Positions 5,979 to 12,864 of a stretch of 33,259 bases of DNA are shown here, piece after piece. Each line of letters opens with the position of its first letter. Position 1 is the stretch's first letter. Source of the stretch: Fidelibacterota bacterium (GTDB lineage Bacteria > Pseudomonadota > Alphaproteobacteria > Rhodospirillales > Rhodospirillaceae); the NCBI GenBank assembly GCA_947476895.1, contig CANJRX010000025.1:1-33259 (forward strand), written 5' to 3'. The notes beneath the pieces were generated by a model. It was not told the DNA's origin and did not search any database. It worked only from the letters and a program-made list of their open reading frames with translations. Position numbers and translations under genes: made by a program.

Positions 5979-7283
5979 TTATCCGTGCTGCGCGCGCGTT
6001 TTCTTTTCGGCGCCTGAAGGGTCGATCAAACCTGCGGATTGCTCCGCGAGGTATTTATCAAACTTAGCGCGATCAAAGCCCCGTTCCCATTTCGCGACGA
6101 CAAAGACCGCCAGGGTGTTGCCGATGATGTTGGTGAGCGCCGTACAGGTCGCCATAAGCCGGTCGATACCAAAGAGCAATGTAAGGCCGCCAAGCGGCAG
6201 CGTGCGCACGCTTTGCAGCGTCGCGGCAAGTTTGATGAACGCGCCACCGGCGACGGTCGTGCCGCCTTTGGAGGTCAGCATGATGACCATCAGCACCGCC
6301 AGTTGTTCACCTAATGAGAACGGCGTGTCAGTCGCCTGCGCAATGAACGCCACGGCAATGGCCATATATATAGCCGTGCCGTCTAGGTTGAAGCTGTAGC
6401 CCGCCGGCAGAACAAAACCGACGACAGCTTGATCGCAACCGGCCTTTTCAAGCTTCATCATCAAACGCGGCAGCACCACTTCACCCGAAGCGGTGCCCAG
6501 CACCAGCATGATCTCATCGCGGATCAGGCGGAGAATTTTGAAAATCGAAAGCCCCGCGGTGGCGGCGATGGCGCCCAAGACGACGATCACGAAGAACGCT
6601 GCCGTCGCCCAATACAGCACTACGACTTTGGCGAGGTAGATCAACGTGCCTGCGCCGAAAGCGCCTATAGCCGCCGCCAGTGCGCCGAACGCGCCGATGG
6701 GCGCAAGGCGCATGATGAAGCCAAGGATGCGGAACAGCACCTCTTGCGATTCAACAATCACTTTCAGGATCGCAGAGTCTTTTTTCGCGCCGCCGACGCT
6801 GAGCGCTGCGCCCGTCAGAACCGAGATGAACAACACCTGCAGGATTTCGCCGCGGGCAAACGCGCCAACCAGGGTGTCGGGAATGATACTGAGGAAAAAG
6901 CGCACAGCGGTGAAGTCGCTGGCGCCGCTGATGGTGCGGGTGGCGGCGTCGGTGAGTGAAAGATCGGTGGCGTGCAGGCCGTCGCCCGGCCGGAAAATAT
7001 TCACCGCCGCAAATCCAAGTCCCATGGCGATGGTGGTAACGACCTCAAAATAGAGCAATGCTTTAAGGCCCAGGCGACCCAATTGGCGCATGTCGGCCAC
7101 ATGGGTCAGGCCGATAACGACCGAGCAGAAAATGATCGGGGCCAGCATCATGCGCAGAAGGGCGATGAAAGCATCGCCCAGGGGTTTCATGTCGATGGCG
7201 ATCGCGGGTGCCGCGATTCCCAGGATGATTGCGAGAAATATCCCGATCAGCACCTGGATATAAAGTTGCCGGAATAGCGCCAT
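5979..7283 (-). CDS. dctA: Dicarboxylate/amino-acid:cation symporter (DctA/GltP family)
   Basis: This is a 434-residue inner-membrane secondary transporter of the DAACS (SLC1-like) family, importing C4-dicarboxylates or related acids with protons or sodium. Family marks are the N-terminal 'LGDAFIALLRMMLAPIIFCSVVIGL' helix, the serine-rich hairpin equivalent 'LTSKGGTTVAGGAFI', and the substrate-site helix 'GYSFNLDGTAIYMAIAVAFIA'. The length is normal. A GGGGGAG ribosome site precedes the ATG. It is the first gene of the minus-strand operon and is divergent from the esterase genes, so it probably brings in a carboxylate released or formed by the catabolic enzymes. Whether that is a simple dicarboxylate or an aromatic acid cannot be told from sequence. 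Confidence 0.88.
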   Translation of the reverse strand: MALFRQLYIQVLIGIFLAIILGIAAPAIAIDMKPLGDAFIALLRMMLAPIIFCSVVIGLTHVADMRQLGRLGLKALLYFEVVTTIAMGLGFAAVNIFRPGDGLHATDLSLTDAATRTISGASDFTAVRFFLSIIPDTLVGAFARGEILQVLFISVLTGAALSVGGAKKDSAILKVIVESQEVLFRILGFIMRLAPIGAFGALAAAIGAFGAGTLIYLAKVVVLYWATAAFFVIVVLGAIAATAGLSIFKILRLIRDEIMLVLGTASGEVVLPRLMMKLEKAGCDQAVVGFVLPAGYSFNLDGTAIYMAIAVAFIAQATDTPFSLGEQLAVLMVIMLTSKGGTTVAGGAFIKLAATLQSVRTLPLGGLTLLFGIDRLMATCTALTNIIGNTLAVFVVAKWERGFDRAKFDKYLAEQSAGLIDPSGAEKKTRAQHG

Positions 7284-7510
7284 GTGTCAGACTCCCCCGC
7301 CGCATACTTTATCGGGATGCAAAGCCGTGTCGAGGCGGTATTGCGCACGATGCAGCGCAACATAGCCGAAGCGTACGGCGTCTTGTGGCATGGGCATACG
7401 CCCCATGGTATTGTCGGCGTTGCCGGTCTCTGGACGAGGGCAACTAAAGCAGCTGTGGCCGCGCATCTTTTTTACGGTCAGTTGTATTTAGCGTTGTGGG
7501 AGGGGGCGGA
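7284..7510. promoter_or_regulatory. Divergent intergenic region, catabolic operon / esterase operon
   Basis: This 227-bp region must hold promoters for both dctA (minus) and the first esterase gene (plus). I see no convincing sigma-70 hexamer pair at proper spacing. The clearest structure is an inverted repeat, CATGGG-7 nt-CCCATG, at 7389-7407. The plus-strand ribosome site GGGAGGGGGCGG directly precedes the ATG at 7511. The short plus ORF across the region has no recognisable features and I do not call it a gene. Confidence 0.45.
7389..7407. promoter_or_regulatory. Inverted repeat, candidate operator
   Basis: Six-base perfect arms (CATGGG and CCCATG) flank a 7-nt spacer, midway between the two divergent operons. 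The dyad suits a dimeric regulator that could coordinate uptake/ester hydrolysis with ring-cleavage product catabolism. No regulator gene is adjacent, and a hairpin of this size can occur by chance in GC-rich DNA. Confidence 0.3.
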
Positions 7511-9049
7511 ATGACCGGCCGGAACTCATGCGTGATCGCCGCGCTCACAGGGCTGCTGATCGCGCCGGCATTTTTTGGCTCCGCCGCTAACGCTGCGACA
7601 CCTTGCGCGAACCTTTCAGCGCTGACGATCCCGGATGTCAACGTGACGTCGGCCACGCTGGTGCCGGCAAATTCATTTGTAGCACCCGGTGCTCCAGGTC
7701 CGGCCGATCTGCCGTCATTCTGTCGTGTCATCGGCGTCGCGACGCCGAGCGCGGATTCGGTCATCAATCTTGAAGTTTGGATTCCGGCGACCGCAGCTTG
7801 GAACGGCAAGTTTCAAGGTGTGGGCAACAATGCGTTCCTCGGTGCGGTCAGTTATGCCGCCATGGCCGACGCTTTACGCGCCGGTTACGCCGCCGCCAGC
7901 TCCGACGCCGGCCACGTCGGCGGCGAGTTGGATTTCGCCCAAGGACACCCTGAAAAAGTGGCCGATTGGTCTTATCGGTCCGCCCACGTCACGGCTGAGA
8001 CCGCGAAGCAGGTGATCCGCAACGCCACCGGCCGCTGGCCTAGCTATTCCTACTTCAACGGCTGCGACAGCGGCGGCCATCAGGGGTTGATGGAAGCCCA
8101 ACGCTATCCGCACGACTACGACGGCATTATTGCCGGTGTGCCTGCGGCCAACCGGACCGCCGAAATCATGGGCTATCTCGGCATCTGGAAAGCCACGCGC
8201 GACGAAAAAGGCGGTGCACTTTTACCGCTCGATAAGCTGCAACTTGTCACGCGCTCTGCCATGGCCATGTGCGACGGCGACGACGGCGTAAAAGACGGTG
8301 TCATCGACGATCCGCGCCGCTGCAAATTTGATCCGGAGTCACTTATTTGCCGTGGCAGCGATACGGCTGAGTGTTTGTCAGCGGGCCAGGCCGATGCCGT
8401 GAAGAAAGTTTACGGCGGCGTGAAAAATCCGCGCACCGGCGAATTGATCTTTCACGGTTATCCTATCGGTTCGGAAGGCTTCGGCAACGCCGGCCAAAGC
8501 TGGGGGTCTATGGTGAACGGTCCCGGCCCCCGGCGCGGCGAGTTCTTCAAATACTTTGTCTCCAACGATCCCAATTGGGATTGGCGCACCTTTGACTTCG
8601 ATAAGGATGTCGCCTTCACGCGCAAGCAGGCCGGTGTCATCGACGCCATCGATCCTAATATGGAAGCCTTCCGCGCGCGCGGCGGTAAGCTCATCACCTA
8701 CGCTGGATGGGTTGACCCCATTCTGCCCGGTGAAGACGTCATTGCGATTTACGACAAAGTCACCGCCACCATGGGCCGCAAGAATACCGAGAGTTTCATG
8801 CGCCTCTACATGGTGCCAGGCCTCGGCCACTGCAGCGGCGGGCCCGGTGCGACCGAGTTCGACATGCTGCCCGCCCTTGAGCAGTGGGTGGAAAAGGGAG
8901 CTGCGCCGCAAAGCGTCGTAGCCTCGCGCGTAACGTCCGGAAAGGTCGAACGCACGCGGCCCTTATGTCCTTATCCGCAAGTCGCGCGCTGGACCGGTAA
9001 GGGCAGCACCGACGATGCCGCTAATTTTGTCTGTAAAGTCGAACGCTAG
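7511..9049 (+). CDS. Tannase/feruloyl-esterase-family protein, copy 1 (nucleophile motif Cys-Asp-Ser)
   Basis: This is a 512-residue exported protein: signal peptide about residues 1-28 (ending 'SAANA'), then a tannase/feruloyl-esterase alpha/beta-hydrolase with inserted lid (PF07519-type). In this family Ser follows Cys in a G-C-S-x-G-G elbow, with Asp and a His-Cys pair completing a 'CS-D-HC' site. Here the elbow reads GCDSGGHQ: Cys185, Asp186, Ser187, so the expected Ser position is Asp and a Ser sits one residue later. The Asp ('WVDPILPGEDVI') and His-Cys ('GLGHCSGGPG') motifs are intact. The preferred ATG (7511) follows a strong GGGAGGGGG site. It is the first of three tandem paralogues. 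Likely acts in the periplasm or outside the cell on esters of plant phenolic acids, if active. Confidence 0.85.
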   Translation: MTGRNSCVIAALTGLLIAPAFFGSAANAATPCANLSALTIPDVNVTSATLVPANSFVAPGAPGPADLPSFCRVIGVATPSADSVINLEVWIPATAAWNGKFQGVGNNAFLGAVSYAAMADALRAGYAAASSDAGHVGGELDFAQGHPEKVADWSYRSAHVTAETAKQVIRNATGRWPSYSYFNGCDSGGHQGLMEAQRYPHDYDGIIAGVPAANRTAEIMGYLGIWKATRDEKGGALLPLDKLQLVTRSAMAMCDGDDGVKDGVIDDPRRCKFDPESLICRGSDTAECLSAGQADAVKKVYGGVKNPRTGELIFHGYPIGSEGFGNAGQSWGSMVNGPGPRRGEFFKYFVSNDPNWDWRTFDFDKDVAFTRKQAGVIDAIDPNMEAFRARGGKLITYAGWVDPILPGEDVIAIYDKVTATMGRKNTESFMRLYMVPGLGHCSGGPGATEFDMLPALEQWVEKGAAPQSVVASRVTSGKVERTRPLCPYPQVARWTGKGSTDDAANFVCKVER

Positions 9050-9077
9050 ATATAAATGCTGCCGGGGGAGAAGAACG

Positions 9078-10616
9078 ATGAAGCGCCTGGATTATAAGAC
9101 TTTGTTGCTTTCCACAGTGTTGACGATCGCCTGCAGCACGCAGGCTTTTGCTGCCGGTACGCCTTGCGACAAACTCTCAGCGCTCACGATCCCAGACGTC
9201 ACCGTTACTTCGGCGGGCCAAGTTCCCGCCAATGGATTTGTCTCGCCGGGCCAGCAAGCCCCTCTGACCCTGCCGGCTTTTTGCCGTGTGCAAGGCGTGG
9301 CGCGGCCGACCAGCGATTCCGAAATCCGTTTTGAAGTTTGGCTTCCGGCGGCGGCGGCCTGGAACGGAAAATTCCAAGGCGTTGGCACGGGCGGCTACGA
9401 CGGCAGCATCGGCTACAATGCGCTCGCCGAAGGTGTCCGGCGCGGTTACGCCGTCACCAGCACGGACATGGGCCACGTCGGTGGTGACCTGGATTTCGGC
9501 CAGAACCACCCCGAGAAGGTGATCGACTGGGCGCACCGCGCCATGCACGTCACCACGGAAACCGCCAAGCTGATCGTGCGCAACAGCATGGGTCGGTGGC
9601 CGGATTATTCCTACTTCATTGGTTGCGCCACCGGCGGCCATCAGTCCATCGCCGAAGTTCAGCGCTATCCGGAAGACTACGACGGCGTCATCGCGGGCGA
9701 TCCGGCCAACAGCCGTCTGCAGGAAATTGCGGCCTACATTTGGTTTTGGAAAGCGCTTCATGACGAGAAGGGCGCGCCGATCTTAAATCAGGCGAAGCTG
9801 CAGACCATCACTAACGCCGCCACGGCACTGTGCGACGGTGACGACGGCGTGAAAGACGGCGTCATTGACGATCCGCGCCGCTGCAAGTTCGATCCCGCCG
9901 CGTTGTTGTGCAAGGGCGGCGAAACCGATGCGTGCCTCACGCAGCCGCAAATCGACGGCATAAAGAAAGTTTATGCGGGCTTGCGCAATCCGCGCACGGG
10001 CGAGCCAATTTTCCCCGGCTTCGCCATTGGATCGGAAGGCTATGGTGCGCAAGCGGGTCAAGGCTGGGGCGGGTTCCTTGTGAATCCCAAAATTCCCATG
10101 CGTAGCGAAGCCTATACCTACTGGCTGTTTCACGATCCCAATTGGGACTTCCGCACTTTCGACTTCGACAAAGATTTTGCTTACGCGCTCAAGCAAATCG
10201 GCGACGTTTCCTCGACCGATCCGAACTTGAGCGCCTTTAAAAATCGCGGCGGCAAGCTCTTGATGTACACCGGTTGGTCCGACGCCATCCTGCCCGGCGA
10301 AGACGTGATCGAATATTACGAAAGCATCCGCAAAGCCATGGGTGCGCAAAATACCGACGCCTTCATGCGCTTCTTCATAGTGCCCGGCATGGGCCACTGC
10401 AGCGGTGGGCCAGGACCTACCACCTTCGACATGCTGCCCGCGTTGGAGCAGTGGGTCGAGAAAGGCACGCCGCCACAAAACATTCCGGCTTCGCGCGTGG
10501 TTGACGGAAAAGCGCAGCATACGCGCCTGTTGTGCCCCTATCCGCAGGTCGCACGCTGGACCGGTAAGGGCAGCAGCGATGATCGCGCGAATTTTGTTTG
10601 CAAGGTAGAGCGCTAA
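9078..10616 (+). CDS. Tannase/feruloyl-esterase-family protein, copy 2 (predicted nucleophile lost)
   Basis: This is a 512-residue exported paralogue of its neighbours: signal peptide about 1-26 ('CSTQAFAAG'), same fold and length. The nucleophile elbow reads GCATGGHQ, with Cys183 followed by Ala184 (codon GCC at 9627-9629) where copy 3 has Ser. No Ser is within the elbow. The acid ('WSDAILPGEDVI') and His-Cys ('GMGHCSGGPG') motifs remain, as do the structural cysteines and the C-terminal 'LCPYPQVARWTGKGS' block. The reading frame is intact and closely similar to copies 1 and 3, so this is not simple decay. It may be a binding pseudo-enzyme or use another mechanism. GGGGGAG lies 8 nt before the ATG, 28 bp after copy 1. 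Confidence 0.85.
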   Translation: MKRLDYKTLLLSTVLTIACSTQAFAAGTPCDKLSALTIPDVTVTSAGQVPANGFVSPGQQAPLTLPAFCRVQGVARPTSDSEIRFEVWLPAAAAWNGKFQGVGTGGYDGSIGYNALAEGVRRGYAVTSTDMGHVGGDLDFGQNHPEKVIDWAHRAMHVTTETAKLIVRNSMGRWPDYSYFIGCATGGHQSIAEVQRYPEDYDGVIAGDPANSRLQEIAAYIWFWKALHDEKGAPILNQAKLQTITNAATALCDGDDGVKDGVIDDPRRCKFDPAALLCKGGETDACLTQPQIDGIKKVYAGLRNPRTGEPIFPGFAIGSEGYGAQAGQGWGGFLVNPKIPMRSEAYTYWLFHDPNWDFRTFDFDKDFAYALKQIGDVSSTDPNLSAFKNRGGKLLMYTGWSDAILPGEDVIEYYESIRKAMGAQNTDAFMRFFIVPGMGHCSGGPGPTTFDMLPALEQWVEKGTPPQNIPASRVVDGKAQHTRLLCPYPQVARWTGKGSSDDRANFVCKVER

Positions 10617-10632
10617 GGCGCGGGAGAGAAAT

Positions 10633-12177
10633 ATGAAACACAGCACACTCAAGTCTCTGATCCTTGCAACGCCGGTCCTTTTTATGGCCGCGCCCGCCTT
10701 TGCCGCAGCACCGGCTGCCGGGGCAGGTTGTGAAAAGCTTTTGGCCCTGACCATCCCCAACGTCACCGTGACGGCCGCAGGTTACGTGCCCGCGAGCGGC
10801 TTTATCGCGCCGGGCCAGCAAGCGCCCCTGGACCTTCCGGCGTTCTGCCGCGTGCAAGCGGTGGCCACGCCCACCAGCGATTCCGAAATCCGCTTCGAGG
10901 TTTGGATTCCGCCTGCAGCCGCTTGGAACGGCAAGTTCCAAGGTGTCGGCACGGGCGGTTATGATGGCAGCATTAGCTACCCTGCGCTCGCCACTGCGCT
11001 GAAGCGCGGCTACGCGGTCACCAGTAACGATCTCGGCCACACCGGCGGCGATCTTGAATTCGGCCGCGGCCATCCCGAGAAGGTCATCGACTGGGGTTAC
11101 CGCGCTATGCATGTCACAGCGGAAGCCGGCAAACTGATTGTGCGCAATAATACCGGCCGTTGGCCGGAGTATTCCTATTTCGTCGGCTGCTCCACGGGCG
11201 GGCATCAGGCGTTGTCGGAAGCGCAGCGCTATCCCAACGACTACGACGGCATTGTTGCGGGCGATCCTGGCTACGACCGCGTTCATCAGACAGCGTCCTA
11301 CATTTGGCACTGGGCGGCCTTGCACGATGAAAAGGGCGCACCCTTGGTCAATCACGCGAAACTGCAATCCGTCACCAAGGCGGCCATTGCATCTTGCGAC
11401 AAATTGGACGGCGTTGAGGACGGCGTGATCGATGATCCGCGCCGCTGCAAATTCGATCCGGCGTCGCTCGCCTGTTCCGGTGCTGAAACAGATTCCTGCC
11501 TCACGCCCGCACAGGCCGACGGCATCAAGAAAGTCTACGCCGGTCCCAAGAATCCGCGCACGGGCAAATCTATTTTCCCCGGTTTCTCCATGGGGTCCGA
11601 AGGCTACGGCAATGCCGGCTGGAACGGCTTTATCGTTCAGCCTAAAACGCCGATGCGCAATGAGGTTTTCAAATACTTCCTGTTCAACGACTCAAGCTGG
11701 GATTGGCGCAACTTCGATTTCGATAAAGACGTGGCCTACGCCGACAAAAAGCTCGCGCATATGGCCGCCGTCGACACCAACCTCAGCGCTTTCCGCGACC
11801 GCGGCGGCAAGATGATCATGTATACCGGCTGGGCCGATCCGGTCGCAGCCCCCGAAGACGTGCTCAAATATTACGAAGGTGCGGTGAAGAGCATGGGCGG
11901 CTTAGAGAAGACGCAAACCTTCTATCGCTTCTTCATGGCGCCCGGCATGGGTCATTGCGGCGGCGGCTACGGGCCCGACACCTTCGATATGGTCACGGCG
12001 CTGGAGCAATGGGTAGAAAAGGGCGTCGCGCCAAAAAGCGTCATCGCCACAAAGTCCGTCAACAATGCCGTAACGCGTTCGCGCCCGCTGTGCCCCTATC
12101 CGCAGGTCGCGCGCTGGACCGGCAAAGGCAGCACCGATGACGCGGCCAACTTTGTCTGCAAAGCGGCGGAGCGCTGA
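10633..12177 (+). CDS. Tannase/feruloyl-esterase-family protein, copy 3 (canonical triad)
   Basis: This is a 514-residue exported esterase with signal peptide about 1-25 ('APAFAAAP'). It has the full 'CS-D-HC' set of the family: elbow GCSTGGHQ with Cys186-Ser187 (Ser codon TCC at 11191-11193), Asp in 'WADPVAAPEDVL', and His-Cys in 'GMGHCGGGYG'. Family members release gallate, ferulate or related acids from plant esters, and MHETase is a distant relative. Of the three tandem copies this is the only one predicted to work by the standard mechanism. It starts 16 bp after copy 2 behind a GGGAGAG site, so the three are one transcript. The substrate cannot be read from sequence; the aromatic-catabolic operon next door favours a phenolic ester. 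Confidence 0.88.
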   Translation: MKHSTLKSLILATPVLFMAAPAFAAAPAAGAGCEKLLALTIPNVTVTAAGYVPASGFIAPGQQAPLDLPAFCRVQAVATPTSDSEIRFEVWIPPAAAWNGKFQGVGTGGYDGSISYPALATALKRGYAVTSNDLGHTGGDLEFGRGHPEKVIDWGYRAMHVTAEAGKLIVRNNTGRWPEYSYFVGCSTGGHQALSEAQRYPNDYDGIVAGDPGYDRVHQTASYIWHWAALHDEKGAPLVNHAKLQSVTKAAIASCDKLDGVEDGVIDDPRRCKFDPASLACSGAETDSCLTPAQADGIKKVYAGPKNPRTGKSIFPGFSMGSEGYGNAGWNGFIVQPKTPMRNEVFKYFLFNDSSWDWRNFDFDKDVAYADKKLAHMAAVDTNLSAFRDRGGKMIMYTGWADPVAAPEDVLKYYEGAVKSMGGLEKTQTFYRFFMAPGMGHCGGGYGPDTFDMVTALEQWVEKGVAPKSVIATKSVNNAVTRSRPLCPYPQVARWTGKGSTDDAANFVCKAAER

Positions 12178-12229
12178 GTTACACAAATCGCTCTTACGAC
12201 GGCGGTAATTTCAGGTAGACGTAGCTGCC

Positions 12230-12685
12230 GTGACGCAGTTCAAAATCATCGTGGGCGTTTTTTTAGTCGCTGCGGTAGCGGGCATCGCGGCGTGGTACGG
12301 GCTTCAGCGCGACGTGCCCGCGACGACCACCGACATCACAAATCCACGCTTGGTTGCGCACGGACAGAAAATCTATGCCGAGAACTGCGCCCTCTGTCAT
12401 GGCGTGAACCTGGAAGGGCAGCCGCGCTGGGACCGCATGAAGCCGGACGGAAAACTTCCCGCGCCGCCCCATGATCCTTCGGGCCACACCTGGCACCATT
12501 CCGACCAAAGGCTGTTCCTTATTATAAAGGAGGGTCTCGCCACCGAAGAGGCAACCGACATGCCGATTTTTGGCGGCGTGCTCAGTGATCACGATATCTG
12601 GGCCGTCCTCACTTTTATTAAGAGCACGTGGCCCGAAGACATTCGCAGACGTCAGCCCATTTTCAGATCAGTTCCCGCCTCATAG
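12230..12685 (+). CDS. Membrane-anchored c-type cytochrome
   Basis: This is a 151-residue protein with an N-terminal uncleaved transmembrane anchor (about residues 5-24) and one class I cytochrome c domain facing the periplasm. The haem motif is Cys53-Ala-Leu-Cys56-His57, preceded by 'GQKIYAENC'. The likely distal ligand is Met111 in 'ATDMPIFGG', followed by the C-terminal helix 'DHDIWAVLTFIKSTWP'. The start is GTG at 12230, with only a weak AGGT upstream. It lies 52 bp after the third esterase and is followed by a terminator, so it probably ends that transcript. It may accept electrons from a periplasmic dehydrogenase acting on released aromatic alcohols or sugars, but no such enzyme is in view. 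Confidence 0.87.
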   Translation: MTQFKIIVGVFLVAAVAGIAAWYGLQRDVPATTTDITNPRLVAHGQKIYAENCALCHGVNLEGQPRWDRMKPDGKLPAPPHDPSGHTWHHSDQRLFLIIKEGLATEEATDMPIFGGVLSDHDIWAVLTFIKSTWPEDIRRRQPIFRSVPAS

Positions 12686-12729
12686 CGCGGCGCGGTCGGC
12701 AACTCTCGATTATTTCGCTGCCCGCCTTA

Positions 12730-12751
12730 CCCGGAAAAGTCCGGGATTTTT
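12730..12751 (+). terminator. Rho-independent terminator after the esterase/cytochrome unit
   Basis: A perfect 6-bp stem (CCCGGA / TCCGGG) with a 4-nt AAAG loop is followed by ATTTTT. It lies 45 bp after the cytochrome stop, inside the 179-bp gap before the TonB-dependent receptor. This suggests the receptor has its own promoter. The rest of the gap holds no clear promoter hexamers. Confidence 0.75.
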
Positions 12752-12864
12752 AGTGCCCCAGTTTCTGTGTCTAGTCTGTTACAATTATTGCGGCTATGTG
12801 AGGCCGGAATAAGTGCCGGCTGACTGCTGCGGGCTAAGCGGCAGGTCTAAGTGGAGGGGGATTC

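Noticed and set aside
7284-7514. 76-residue plus-strand ORF in the divergent promoter region
   Set aside because: No recognisable domain, no ribosome site, and it runs over the start of the esterase gene; more likely a chance frame in regulatory DNA.
9783-11367. Long minus-strand frames (316 and 327 residues) across esterase copies 2 and 3
   Set aside because: They are antisense to genes with clear catalytic motifs and show the Ala/Gly/Arg/His bias of high-GC shadow frames. Repeats in them only mirror the tandem copies.
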